A stretch of 64,000 bases of DNA from Rhodopirellula bahusiensis. Its GTDB lineage: Bacteria; Planctomycetota; Planctomycetia; Pirellulales; Pirellulaceae. Below the pieces are notes generated by a model that did not search any database, was not told the DNA's origin, and saw only the letters and a program-made list of their open reading frames with translations. The translations under genes and the position numbers were made by a program. The first letter of the stretch is position 1. Each line of letters starts with the position of its first letter. The stretch lies in contig NZ_NIZW01000009.1 of assembly GCF_002727185.1 (NCBI RefSeq), forward strand, positions 62,001-126,000, read 5' to 3'. Below are positions 26,343-36,527 of the stretch, in pieces.

Positions 26343-28174
26343 CGCTTCCTCCGTGATGACTGAGGAACGATCTGCTTAAACGCCGCCCAGAACTCCAAGA
26401 ACTCATGCGGAATGACGTTGCTGTCGGACTCTTCTCCCTCCTCCTTACGAAGCTGCTGAAGCACTTCATCTATTGCCTGCAAACGCTGAGGAGAACGAGA
26501 CGCTGCCAGCAACAGTTGCTCAAAGATCGGGATGGAAGTGTCCCAGACACTCTCGCCGTCGCTGTTTGTATTTCCCCCGTCATCACCGGGATCTGCGCCA
26601 ACCGGATCTTTGTTCAGGTCGTCTGCCAACAAAAACCGCAGGTACTCGAAAAAGCGATCTCGACTGTTGATGATGCTCTTCAATATTCGGCTGACTCGGC
26701 TTTCAGGAATCCCATCGATCTCAACTTTCATCAAGAAGGCCCTCAATCGTTCAGAGCCCTGCCAAATTTCAAACCGCAGGAATCGACTGAGATTACTTTC
26801 GTTAATGTTTCCGAAGACGAGTTTGCTGATACGTCCGGGACTCAGTTCCTCGGGACCAATCCCATCCGAGTTGAAGGGAGATAGTCTGACCGATAGACCC
26901 GGCCACTTTCGAGAGCCCGGATCAAGGACCAAATGAAGGTCGTAGTTGGCCTCATTCTCGGACGGCCTGACTTCTGCGGTGTTGATTTCCAAATGTTTCA
27001 GGAGATCAAACTCCAAGAGCCGAAGTTTCTCTTCGAGCTTCTTGATCTCGGTGTCGTCAACAGGCTCGTCAGGTGGTTCGTATTGTTGGAAAATTCCGCC
27101 TTGCTCGTCCTTGCCCAGCAACTCGTCTTTCAGTTGATCAAGCTGTACCGCTGCGCCCGTGCCACGAAGCTCCAGAATGAACTCGATGTTTCGTTCAAGA
27201 GCAGCTTTCGTTGCGTTCGCCGAGCCAAGGAACCACTGGTTGCGGCTTGATTCTCCTTGATACACATACAGCTTGGCATGGAGGTTTTGCTCCAATTGTT
27301 CGCCTTCGCCGTCTTCCCCTTGCTCAACACTTTCTCCGTCAACGATCAAATCCGAAATGCAAAACGCCCGGACATCTTCCAGAGTCTCTGGCTTGAGTCG
27401 TCTGAGTTCTTCCCGGCATCCGAAAAGCAACAACTCGTCGGACACGTTCTCCCAAAGGGTATGAATCGCTTCGTCGTGAACGAATGGGCTAATGCAAAGG
27501 GCACGACTTCCGGTTTGCGTAGTAATCGGGTTCTCGTAGCCATTGACGCCAACCGGATGAAAAAAGAAATTCTGATTGAATCCATTTGGCGTCTTGAACT
27601 GGACCTTTCGCAGATCAGCGACAAACTTGCGGTCACCGTCGAACCCTTCGTAGGAGATCAGATGCTTGACGAAGGAAACTAAAGGCGCATTCTTGCTTTG
27701 TCGCTCTTCGGTCACTTCACCATCGAGGTGCGCAGCAATGTCCCAGCTTCGGTCGTAAGTCAAATTGCGACTGAGAACGATCACCCGGTACATCGTGGGT
27801 TCGTGATCGTGTTCGTAACGAAGCACCCAGACCTTCGGGTGAAAGGCGGTGTAGGCGTCATCAGGCAGAATTCCAACCACACAAGGCTCAAGCAGTCCGT
27901 AGAGACGATTGTGCTTTCGGGGAACGTGGATCTTGCCTCGCTGATGGTAGATCCGCAGCACATCGGGACACCGCTGAATAGCTTCGAGAAGTTGTACTCG
28001 CTCCGCATCGAAGTTTCCTTCAAGCGTTTGCGAAAAGAATAGTGCAACCGGAATCGAGAGCAGCGTGTTCAGGTCCAGTGTGTATGTGGCTGCAACGGCC
28101 TTGGCGAGACGGTAGCCGGGCGGCGGGATCAGCATCGCACCGTAATCCAGTCGGTGCTTTTTAATGTCAAGCAT
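26339..28174 (-). CDS. Phospholipase D-family nuclease-like protein
   Basis: 611 residues. Two HxK half-sites occur, FHPKVWVL near residue 111 with VLSRNLTYDRSWD after it, and LHAKLYVY near residue 299 with FLGSANATKAALERN after it. Together they form the bilobed active site of PLD-type nucleases. The C-terminal 250 residues are of unknown fold, with an acidic stretch near 545. It is much longer than the DISARM PLD protein DrmC as I recall it. The gene overlaps DUF6361 by eight bases and the helicase by four. Confidence 0.82.
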   Translation of the reverse strand: MLDIKKHRLDYGAMLIPPPGYRLAKAVAATYTLDLNTLLSIPVALFFSQTLEGNFDAERVQLLEAIQRCPDVLRIYHQRGKIHVPRKHNRLYGLLEPCVVGILPDDAYTAFHPKVWVLRYEHDHEPTMYRVIVLSRNLTYDRSWDIAAHLDGEVTEERQSKNAPLVSFVKHLISYEGFDGDRKFVADLRKVQFKTPNGFNQNFFFHPVGVNGYENPITTQTGSRALCISPFVHDEAIHTLWENVSDELLLFGCREELRRLKPETLEDVRAFCISDLIVDGESVEQGEDGEGEQLEQNLHAKLYVYQGESSRNQWFLGSANATKAALERNIEFILELRGTGAAVQLDQLKDELLGKDEQGGIFQQYEPPDEPVDDTEIKKLEEKLRLLEFDLLKHLEINTAEVRPSENEANYDLHLVLDPGSRKWPGLSVRLSPFNSDGIGPEELSPGRISKLVFGNINESNLSRFLRFEIWQGSERLRAFLMKVEIDGIPESRVSRILKSIINSRDRFFEYLRFLLADDLNKDPVGADPGDDGGNTNSDGESVWDTSIPIFEQLLLAASRSPQRLQAIDEVLQQLRKEEGEESDSNVIPHEFLEFWAAFKQIVPQSSRRKR

Positions 28175-29429
28175 CGTCGCCCTCCGATGCTGTCAGGCCC
28201 CGATGTATGTCACTGATAATCGTCCTTGCCTGACTCAATCGATAGTTTAGGTCAGCGATGCCGACCCATTTCCCAACGCTCTCTTCGGCGGTTGGATTCA
28301 AACGAGCACGGGACTTTTTGTTGAACCGCTCTTGACGAGTCACAAGCTCATCCAGTGTGGCAACTGGCTGATCGTCACGAATGCCTTCGATCCATGACTC
28401 CACGAAGCGGATCGTATGCTCCCGCACTCGGCGATGGTGATGTTTGGCTAACTCCCACAAGAATCCGGTATCCCAACGGTCCCAGTCGAAAGAAGCCAAT
28501 TCAGCCTTCCATTCGTCCCATTCACCTTCAAATTCTTCCCGCAAAGCGCTCGTTCCATGCCGCCCTTGCAGCAGGCAGTTGTAACGGATGTGAGCGCCAC
28601 ACATGAGTTGCCAAAAGTCCCGTGCAGCGGCAATGATCATCTGAAGGTCGCCGGGGAATTGACTGAGAAACGGAGCTTCGTCCGCCAGTGTCGTGAAATT
28701 CCAGTCGTTCGGAAGATCGAGGAACTGTTTTCGCACGTCGCTGTCCAGCAGAATTTGCCCCAGCAGACACATCGGTACACGAGCTTCGATTTGTCTCGAA
28801 AGAAATGATGCCTCTTCTTGCGACAAGTGGACCGTCAGATTCTCGATCCAGTCCTCGTCGTAGGCGGGGCCGTTGATTGTTGCGTTCGCCTGTTCGGTGG
28901 CGTCAGGGTCATCGCCTTTGGTTTTGTCGGTTCCCTGTACCAAGTCCAGTAGAGGTTGATCCGGGTTGGCGAACTTGCGACTGAAAACCTGAAGCGACAG
29001 GTTGGTCTTGATCAATCCAAATTGCCGGATTCCCGTCCAGTAGGCGGACGAAGGTTTCCGCTGAACCTCGCCCTGTTTGTTGGCGAATGATTCACCGATG
29101 ATCCCATCCTGCGGATCGTCCTGATGATTGCCGACCATTGCTTCCATGCAGAGGTTTTCGTGCTCATTCAGATAGTCTGCTAACTTCCGACGCCGCCTCT
29201 TGTGGGCCGGAAGTCTTTCGTAATCCTTGAAGATCCGGGGAACGGTCAGGAAGTATTTGGCCCGTGTCTGGATCGTGGAAACGCCGGGGAAGAGAGAGTC
29301 CGAAAAGGAATCTCGGACTACGCCGATTCCAAGTTCATCAATCACACCGGGAGTGGAGAGCAGGTCGATAACCGACTTGACCTTATCACGATGTTCTGAT
29401 GAAAAATCGACCCATCCAATTGCTGACAC
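28167..29429 (-). CDS. DUF6361 family protein
   Basis: 420 residues. The start (GWVDFSSEHRDKVKSVIDLL, ...GVIDELGIGVVRDSFSDSLF, PGVSTIQTRAKYFLTVPRIF) is the family signature as I recall it. No catalytic motif is visible. The family is found with PLD-like and helicase genes in defence islands and is thought to be a system core of unknown activity. It follows the nuclease gene at 29,432 with only two bases between. Confidence 0.8.
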   Translation of the reverse strand: MSAIGWVDFSSEHRDKVKSVIDLLSTPGVIDELGIGVVRDSFSDSLFPGVSTIQTRAKYFLTVPRIFKDYERLPAHKRRRRKLADYLNEHENLCMEAMVGNHQDDPQDGIIGESFANKQGEVQRKPSSAYWTGIRQFGLIKTNLSLQVFSRKFANPDQPLLDLVQGTDKTKGDDPDATEQANATINGPAYDEDWIENLTVHLSQEEASFLSRQIEARVPMCLLGQILLDSDVRKQFLDLPNDWNFTTLADEAPFLSQFPGDLQMIIAAARDFWQLMCGAHIRYNCLLQGRHGTSALREEFEGEWDEWKAELASFDWDRWDTGFLWELAKHHHRRVREHTIRFVESWIEGIRDDQPVATLDELVTRQERFNKKSRARLNPTAEESVGKWVGIADLNYRLSQARTIISDIHRGLTASEGDDA

Positions 29430-29431
29430 GC

Positions 29432-30934
29432 TTAGCCTCTAGTTTCCAATTCACTGACACTTGCATCCGAAATTGGTGAAGAGCCTTGCGGTTCACTGCC
29501 ATCGTCATTCTTCATCGCTTGATCCCATGGTTGAGGGGCTGTTTTAAGCAAAGCAATATGTGCCAATCCTCCGCCAAGCGAATCGCCAAGGCGTCCGATG
29601 CCAACCCGTTCGACAAACTCTGCCTGCTGCTCAATTCCCTTTTCGCTTTTCAAGATCAGCTTGGTCGAAGTTTCCAACTCACGCATACCTCTATGCTCGT
29701 GAAAAAATCCAGCGAGGGATGGGTTGCGAAAGTCTCGCTTCAACGATTCAAGTGCAACTTGATGGAAATAGTCTTGATGAAATCGGTCAATAGATTGATT
29801 CGACGTGGCCTGTTGCCTCCCGGTTACGATCATTTGCATCGGATGCAATGACTGAGCAACCGCAGAAGGTGACAACCGGAACAAGGTCAAGATCTCTTCG
29901 ATCTCCGCTTCCGTGAGATAAAGTTCAGCTTGTATCTTGCATACTTCGTTAATGAAGGCTGGGTTTAGATGACGCTGATAGAACTCCGAATGAAGAACAC
30001 TTACCGGGAATCGATCCGCAAAAAGAATGCGAAATATCTCAGGTGCGATCAGATCACCATCTTCCATTTTTCGAATCGGTATCGAGCATTTACCATCATC
30101 ATCGGTCTTCAAATGTCCCTCATCGATGAGCTTCTGTGCTGCGTCCTTCAACTCGGATGATGAAAAGTCATCGATCTGCGAAAAGTCGTCAATTCCATTG
30201 ATCGAGCCATCGTTCTCGAAGAGCGTTGCAACCACGAAGATTTGCGCCAAAGTCGATCTGTGTCGTGCCTGTGCTTCTTGTTGAATATCGATGTAGGATG
30301 AGACATCAAGCTCGGTCTCGACCATCGCTGCGAACCCAGCAGCAAGTGCAGCCTCAATCGCCACACCCTCCGCTGACAGTATTGTGAATTCTCCACCTGA
30401 GAAGACGATGATCCAAAACATTTGACCGTTGTGATATGCAGGCTCAAACCTAGATGCCGTGCGATCAGTCAGCGTTCTCGCCCGGCGACTTATTTCAGCC
30501 AAAGCGATAAATGGGATTATCTCAGCAATGAGCTTCAGCAATTCGTCGCCGTGCAACAGAGAGATGTTCTTTCTGTGGCCTGACAGTTCGTCGTAATTGC
30601 CCTGAACGTGTCCGTTCACGCCCGATAACGAGACGAAACATCCCGCAACTTCCGATTCCGTACACGCCTCTTGGTGGAATACTTTTCCCAAAAACTTGCA
30701 CCATTGGGTCATGTCCATGACTGATTTGTGGGCTTTGCACTCACAAATCAATTTCTGGTGTCGTGTTGTACCGAGGCCGGGCAATGGCAGTTCGCCTCGG
30801 ACATCGATCTCGGCACCATTGGCCATCACATTTGTCGTGCAGTTTTCATATCCACGGTGGCGCAAAAGATTCATAGTCAACGTCTCAAGTTGCTTTCCTT
30901 TGTCATTCGATGTGGCAGCGAGAATAATCATCAA
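29432..30934 (-). CDS. Restriction-endonuclease-fold protein
   Basis: 500 residues. The N-terminal 110 residues carry a PD-(D/E)xK core: KGKQLETLTMNLLRHRGYEN, NGAEIDVRGEL and LICECKAHKSVMDM, with the acidic residue and the ExK pair in place, as in Mrr-like nucleases. The remaining 390 residues are helical with no recognised domain. The N-terminus begins with two Met codons (30,934 and 30,931). Position between the TrlF-like gene and DUF6361 suggests a role as the DNA-cutting part of that set. Confidence 0.75.
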   Translation of the reverse strand: MMIILAATSNDKGKQLETLTMNLLRHRGYENCTTNVMANGAEIDVRGELPLPGLGTTRHQKLICECKAHKSVMDMTQWCKFLGKVFHQEACTESEVAGCFVSLSGVNGHVQGNYDELSGHRKNISLLHGDELLKLIAEIIPFIALAEISRRARTLTDRTASRFEPAYHNGQMFWIIVFSGGEFTILSAEGVAIEAALAAGFAAMVETELDVSSYIDIQQEAQARHRSTLAQIFVVATLFENDGSINGIDDFSQIDDFSSSELKDAAQKLIDEGHLKTDDDGKCSIPIRKMEDGDLIAPEIFRILFADRFPVSVLHSEFYQRHLNPAFINEVCKIQAELYLTEAEIEEILTLFRLSPSAVAQSLHPMQMIVTGRQQATSNQSIDRFHQDYFHQVALESLKRDFRNPSLAGFFHEHRGMRELETSTKLILKSEKGIEQQAEFVERVGIGRLGDSLGGGLAHIALLKTAPQPWDQAMKNDDGSEPQGSSPISDASVSELETRG

Positions 30935-30996
30935 TCAACCTAACCTTCAAAACACTGAGTCGTATTTGGGTTGCCAGAACGGAAACCGGTGACACG

Positions 30997-33801
30997 TTAG
31001 AAACCGTACTTATCCTGCCGCATGAGGAAGGCTGTTTTACCGCCCTCCATGACTTGAGTGATCTCGCTACGAATGTCAGGAATGTCAATCGCACCCTCGC
31101 ACTTAATTTTGCCACCGGACTGATCACTGGTTGTGCGATAATCACAACACACAACCAGATCTGCATCTCCGTTGACGACCACGTTGGCGTTATGGCTTGA
31201 GAAAATGATTTGTCGGTTCTTCTTTGCTGCCCAAATCTCCTCGACGATTTCAAGGATCACTTGATTGTCGAGATCGTCTTCCGGCTGGTCTATAACCAGT
31301 GGTGGTCCAACTTGATTGAGAAGAACACGAAGCAGTGCGGTTGCTTGTTGTCCAGCGGAAGCGTCAACAAACGGAACGTACTCACCCTCTCGAACTCGAT
31401 ACTGAAACGTCGGCGTGTCCTCCAACTCAAGCAACGACAAATCAAGCCAGTTGTCGGTTGTTAGCTTTTTCGCAACTTTCTCAATATCGGAGTTGCTGAA
31501 GCCTGCCGCAGAAAGTGTGGGACAAGCGGGAATATCTGGATCGGAAGCATCATCAAAATCAATTTCAGACAGCAATTGGAGATCATGCAGCACCGCCTGC
31601 CACTGGCCCGGACAATCTTCAGCTTCCGAGACTGCACTACAGAGGTCTTCGAGTTTCTTGGCCTGCGTGCGAATCCCTGTGCCTTCCAATAGCGTCTGAA
31701 GTTTTTCAAGGACGACTTTGACACCACCACCTCGCTTTAACGTGGCAAGAATCATCTCTCCAGAAAGTTCCGTTAGTTCCCGGCATCTTTCGTCAAGCAA
31801 TTCGGCCTTCTGGCGGAAGAGATCCATCCACTGGCTTCGGGCGGACTCGTATTCGACTTCGGGAGTTCCATGGCTTTCCAAGTCGGTTTTTCGATGAGAA
31901 ATCGTTTCCTTGAGCGTCTTCAATCGACCCTCAACTGACGAAATTTGCTTTAGCAGAGATTCGTGCTCAACCGCTCGTTCCTTAACCGCCTCGTATTGCT
32001 TCTCATGGGCGTCAAACTTAGCTTGCCAGTCTCGCTTAAAGGATGTGTATCGTCTCCAGTCGTCCTCTCCTTCAGCGAACAAATTCTCCGCTTCATCGAG
32101 TTTTTGCCTTGCCGATGAGAAGAGACTGGACAAGACAGTGTGTGAATTCGACAAATCATCCTTGTTCGGCATCGCATCCTCATCTCCAATGCTGGACGGC
32201 AACGCACTCAATTCGCTTTTTGCAGCGCTTACAACTTGTCGCAGCTTCTCGATATTGCGGCCCCAAGTCTCGAAAGTGCTTTTTTCATTTAGATAGAGTT
32301 TGTGATCATCGAGCACCTTTCTGTCATCATCGGATAGCCCCTTCAGCCCTTTCTGAAGTTGACTAAGTTGCTTCTCCAACGATGCCAGTTCGACCTCTTG
32401 CCGTGCGATGTCTTGGGAAAGCGACTTTTTCCTTCGTACTTGCGAATAGCTGTTTCGAATTCGAGCAACATGGTCACCGCCGAGACTCTTAATTTCGTTC
32501 AAACGACTTCGTATCGGAGACTCAACGAATCGCAGAAGTTCTTCGTTCCTCACACCGACAGCGCTTAACTGCTTTTGACTGTATGCGTGAAGGGGAAGTA
32601 GTTCCCTCACATCCTTTTCTCGCACGTCCTTGAAGCCATCATCGCCTACCTTAAGCGATACGTCACCACTTTCAGCTTTGCGCCGCACAATGTGCTTTAC
32701 GCCGTTAATGCTAAAGTGAACGTCCACCGTTGCGTTGTATGGCTTGAGCGTGTTGTTGATCAGTGTGTTTCTCTTCGTCTGGTAATCCGGCACATCATCA
32801 AGATCCGTCACTTTGATCGGTTGGTCGCATAGTCCCCAGCGGACATATTCCAGTAGTGTTGATTTACCAGTACCTCGACCTCCGATGAGGCAATTGAATT
32901 GGGCGTTAAAGTAGAGATCAATCGGTCCCATGAACTTGCTGTTCGAGACGTGAAGTGACTCAATCACAAGGGAGGGCAGTTGAGGTGCCTCATGCAGAAT
33001 GCGAGTAGAACGAGCAAGACACGCTTGCCGAAGTGCCTCAGCCGTAGGCTGAGCCCATTTCACCCATGCGGTATGGTCGCCGAGGACACCGAAGTCATGC
33101 TGGCGGTTGTCCGACGTGGGGAAAATGCCGAGAGGCTTGTTGTCGTATTCTGAAACCAATCCATCCAAAATCCGCCGATCACCGACCCCCAGTTGTTTAA
33201 CAGGTCCATCCAAGTAGCCACCGACACAGGGCATCGACTTATAATGCGCCAGAAACCCTTCACGTTGCAGAGTGTGCTTACCGCCCGAACTTATATTTGG
33301 GAGGATGATATAGCGCCTACGAATAAAGTCATGCTCATCGAGCCGTGCATGTAGTTCTCTGAGGTCACGAAAATTGTCGAGTCGTTGTATTTGAGCGTGC
33401 TTTATCTCTGCCGCATCATTGGGCGTGATCGTCAATGCGTTGCAAACGGCGGCAAGCAAGTTGACCGGAAAGTCAGCATCGAGAATCAATAGGGCTTGGC
33501 AAGGGATGCCCAGTGTTAACTCCATGCCGGGGAACACGGTGATGCGATCTTCCTCCGGTACTGGGGCTCCCGCCTCATCAACTTCATTTCGTGAAGCCTT
33601 TCGAATATGCGGAAAGAAGCCAAAATCATGATGGTCAGTAATGGCTACCGCATCCAATCCCTTATCACGACAAGCTTTGATGAAACGCTTGGCATAATCT
33701 GACCGTTCCTCTTCGGTCACAGGACGTTCGCCATCCCAATTTAGGTCTCTTGGCGTATGAACCTGAAAGTCGCAGTGCCGGAAGTGTGCCCCTCTGTCCA
33801 T
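30997..33801 (-). CDS. PHP domain plus SMC-like ATPase (TrlF-like)
   Basis: 934 residues. The first 270 form a PHP phosphoesterase domain (FQVHTP near 13, ITDHHDFGFF near 57). From about 300 follows an ABC/SMC-type ATPase: LIGGRGTGKSTLLEYVRWGL near 310, a long coiled coil, then GQQATALLRVLL, LVIDQPEDDLDNQ and IIFSSHNANV near the end. NCBI calls this architecture TrlF family AAA-like ATPase. PHP domains are metal-dependent phosphoesterases or nucleases; here ATP-driven sensing could gate that activity. It stands 32 bases after the res stop, in the same operon. Confidence 0.85.
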   Translation of the reverse strand: MDRGAHFRHCDFQVHTPRDLNWDGERPVTEEERSDYAKRFIKACRDKGLDAVAITDHHDFGFFPHIRKASRNEVDEAGAPVPEEDRITVFPGMELTLGIPCQALLILDADFPVNLLAAVCNALTITPNDAAEIKHAQIQRLDNFRDLRELHARLDEHDFIRRRYIILPNISSGGKHTLQREGFLAHYKSMPCVGGYLDGPVKQLGVGDRRILDGLVSEYDNKPLGIFPTSDNRQHDFGVLGDHTAWVKWAQPTAEALRQACLARSTRILHEAPQLPSLVIESLHVSNSKFMGPIDLYFNAQFNCLIGGRGTGKSTLLEYVRWGLCDQPIKVTDLDDVPDYQTKRNTLINNTLKPYNATVDVHFSINGVKHIVRRKAESGDVSLKVGDDGFKDVREKDVRELLPLHAYSQKQLSAVGVRNEELLRFVESPIRSRLNEIKSLGGDHVARIRNSYSQVRRKKSLSQDIARQEVELASLEKQLSQLQKGLKGLSDDDRKVLDDHKLYLNEKSTFETWGRNIEKLRQVVSAAKSELSALPSSIGDEDAMPNKDDLSNSHTVLSSLFSSARQKLDEAENLFAEGEDDWRRYTSFKRDWQAKFDAHEKQYEAVKERAVEHESLLKQISSVEGRLKTLKETISHRKTDLESHGTPEVEYESARSQWMDLFRQKAELLDERCRELTELSGEMILATLKRGGGVKVVLEKLQTLLEGTGIRTQAKKLEDLCSAVSEAEDCPGQWQAVLHDLQLLSEIDFDDASDPDIPACPTLSAAGFSNSDIEKVAKKLTTDNWLDLSLLELEDTPTFQYRVREGEYVPFVDASAGQQATALLRVLLNQVGPPLVIDQPEDDLDNQVILEIVEEIWAAKKNRQIIFSSHNANVVVNGDADLVVCCDYRTTSDQSGGKIKCEGAIDIPDIRSEITQVMEGGKTAFLMRQDKYGF

Positions 33802-33833
33802 GTCGTTATGTCTCGTTTAAGTAGATGTTGTGT

Positions 33834-36527
33834 TTACTGGGGATGAACCGTGTACTGTGCCGCCAAGCTTGCTAGGGACTTGGTTTCGTCAACTGCGGTG
33901 TGCGGGATTAGCAGGTAGTGCCATGGCTCGGCCGCAACCGTGCTGGCGTGTTTGCACCATTCGGCAGCCGCTCGGGCCTTCGTCTGGACTACTTCGTCGT
34001 TGACTTCCCTTTCATCCTTCGGCTCGCAGAGATAGTAGCCATCGTCGGTTTGGGCAACGAAGTCGGGTTCATAGTTCGCATCACCGCTGTAGTGGATTTG
34101 GAACGTGCCTTTGTTGGGTTTAACCCACTTGCTGACTGTCTTGTCGTTTTCAAGAACGACCGCAAAACGACGTTCGGTGTCTGAATCGAACTTCTGCACG
34201 GGGAACAGACACTTATCGAAATCGCCGAAGAGCATCGAACGGATGTTCTTCTTTTCGTCAACAGGCTGCCGAAATGGCCGAGGGGTTTCATCTTCGGGTG
34301 CGTTGAAGGCACTCATTCGCAGGACGTTGAAACCAGCGCTGACGTGGACCTCGTAATCGGTTGCTTCCTCGACGAAGTGTTCCTGCATCTGAGCGTGGAT
34401 CAGACGAACGTATTGTGGATTGTAGGCCAGTAACACGTTGCGGATATCTGCTTCGTCAGTCAGGTACGTTCGAAGCTTGTCGATCAGTTGACCACTCAGC
34501 TTGTACAGCAACTTGGCGTCGTCGTCGTAACTGATGTCGTTGTAGTCGATCAGGCCCCGGACCAAATAGTCTTCAAGCTTCTTTTCCGTGTCAGATGCGA
34601 GGCTGAGTAAGCGAGTTTGCTTATTCTCACGCAGTGTTTGAATCAGAATGTTGTTCGCCATCGGCTGCTGGTTGATGCTGCCGGCGTCGAGGTCAAAGTC
34701 CTTGTAACCGCAGGTTTTATCGCCGGTCGGGACAAGTGTGATGCGAGGAATGTCAATCGTCATGGCGACGTAGGTTTCCGTCGTCTTCGTAATGACTTCC
34801 TCAACTCGCTTGTCCTCAAGCTTGTCTTCCATTCCTTCAAATTGTGCCTGTGGCACTTTGATCTTTTCCTTGACCTTGGCAACCAACTCTTTTCGCACTT
34901 CCGGTGAGTTCAAATCCGATGATCTTGGCAGCCGTTCAAATTCCTGTTTGATAATGTCCAGCGTTGTCGTGGCCACTTCGACCTCACGCTTGTCAGTGAA
35001 GAGTGGCTTCTGCTTCGTTGTGTCTGATCCGGTGCCCGTTTGGCCCGTAATGACTTGCACGGCCTTGGAGACGACTTCGACAACCTTCGACTTCTTTTCC
35101 GGGATGTCCTTGCCGATGACCACTCCCGTCACGAGGATCGAATCACCCCGGTTAGCTTCATCCACGATCTCTTGGAACTTGTCGTGGGCCACAATGGTCA
35201 GTCGATCTACCGCTGCGTTGCCGGTTCGCTTGCCGTAAGGCAGGCGCAATCCACGACCAATGGATTGTTCGACCAACGTGCGGGAATCGGCTTTGCGAAG
35301 CGGGACGATGGTGTAGAGATTGGTAACGTCCCAACCTTCTTTCAGCATGTTGACGTGGACGACAATCTCGACCGGGTTGGCGGGGTCTTCGACCGTCAGT
35401 AGTTGCTCGACGACTTCATCTTTCTCGTCACCTTTGGTCTTGGAATGAACCGTGATGACTTTTCCTTTGTAGGCACCATCGAAGAAGTCCTTCGATTCAA
35501 TTGTCGCCATCAATGCGTTGGCGTGCTCGGTGTCCTTGGCGACGACCAGCATGAACGGCTTGACTCGTCGGACACCGTTTTCACGAGCGTAGACTTCCAG
35601 TTGCACTTTGGTCTCTTCGTGAACGATGATGCCATCCTTCAGCTTGAGGCTCTCCAGTCCGTCCTCGTCGTAACTGCTGGCGTTGAAGTTCTCTCGGGTG
35701 GCGACGGATGGCTGTTTAATAAACCCATCTGTCAAAGCCGACGCCAACGGATAGCTGTAGATGGCGTTCTTGAACTTTTCAGTCTTCGTCCCTCTCTCGA
35801 CTTGAGGTGTGGCCGTCAATTCGAGTCCCAGAATCGGCTTGAGTTCGTTGATGGCGTTGACACCGGCACTCGCCCTATAGCGGTGTGATTCGTCCATCAA
35901 CAACACAAGGTCATCCAAACCAGCCAGATATGCAAAATAGCTGTCGCCGATGTACTCGTTCAGTCGCTTGATTCGGGGCGAATTTCCTCCACGGACCTCC
36001 GAGTTGATCTTGGAAATATTGAAGATATTGATGTGAATAGGGGAATCATCAAACATCAGGCGTTGCCCACGAGCATCGACACCATCGTTGCGAACACCGA
36101 CACCGCTCTCGTAGTTGTCGCTGGTAATGATTTGCGGCGGGCGAGTGGCAAACTCGTGGATACCTTGAAAAACATATTTTGGCGTGCCGGGTGTGAAGTC
36201 GGCAATCAACTTGCGATAGATCGTCAGGTTGGGTGCCAATACAAAGAAGTGTTGAACTTTCTCGGCTCGATGCAGATAGGCGATAAAGGCACCCATCAAA
36301 CGAGTCTTGCCAACACCCGTAGCCAGTGCGAAGCACAAGGACGGGAAGTCACGTTCGAAGTCTTCAACCGTGGGAAACTCAGACTTGATGATTTCAAGCT
36401 GTTGTGCGACATCGGCGGATTTGTCGAGGTCGATGATCTCACAGATACGGGCCAGAATCTCCAGCGAATCACGCTGAGGTTGGCGGAGGCTAAGTCGATT
36501 GGCGATTGCATTGGTGTGCTGGTTCAT
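33834..36527 (-). CDS. res: Type III restriction enzyme, Res subunit
   Basis: 897 residues. Walker A ATGVGKTRLMGA at 69-80, the DExH box LLMDESHRY near 213, helicase motifs V and VI HVNMLKEGWDVTNLYTIVPL and EQSIGRGLRLPYGKR near 390-430, and a C-terminal nuclease with YEPDFVAQTDDG and LCEPKD, a variant PD-(D/E)xK ending. Res moves along DNA with ATP and cuts when two unmethylated sites meet. The start overlaps the mod stop by four bases. The nuclease shows CEPK instead of the more usual ExK. Confidence 0.93.
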   Translation of the reverse strand: MNQHTNAIANRLSLRQPQRDSLEILARICEIIDLDKSADVAQQLEIIKSEFPTVEDFERDFPSLCFALATGVGKTRLMGAFIAYLHRAEKVQHFFVLAPNLTIYRKLIADFTPGTPKYVFQGIHEFATRPPQIITSDNYESGVGVRNDGVDARGQRLMFDDSPIHINIFNISKINSEVRGGNSPRIKRLNEYIGDSYFAYLAGLDDLVLLMDESHRYRASAGVNAINELKPILGLELTATPQVERGTKTEKFKNAIYSYPLASALTDGFIKQPSVATRENFNASSYDEDGLESLKLKDGIIVHEETKVQLEVYARENGVRRVKPFMLVVAKDTEHANALMATIESKDFFDGAYKGKVITVHSKTKGDEKDEVVEQLLTVEDPANPVEIVVHVNMLKEGWDVTNLYTIVPLRKADSRTLVEQSIGRGLRLPYGKRTGNAAVDRLTIVAHDKFQEIVDEANRGDSILVTGVVIGKDIPEKKSKVVEVVSKAVQVITGQTGTGSDTTKQKPLFTDKREVEVATTTLDIIKQEFERLPRSSDLNSPEVRKELVAKVKEKIKVPQAQFEGMEDKLEDKRVEEVITKTTETYVAMTIDIPRITLVPTGDKTCGYKDFDLDAGSINQQPMANNILIQTLRENKQTRLLSLASDTEKKLEDYLVRGLIDYNDISYDDDAKLLYKLSGQLIDKLRTYLTDEADIRNVLLAYNPQYVRLIHAQMQEHFVEEATDYEVHVSAGFNVLRMSAFNAPEDETPRPFRQPVDEKKNIRSMLFGDFDKCLFPVQKFDSDTERRFAVVLENDKTVSKWVKPNKGTFQIHYSGDANYEPDFVAQTDDGYYLCEPKDEREVNDEVVQTKARAAAEWCKHASTVAAEPWHYLLIPHTAVDETKSLASLAAQYTVHPQ

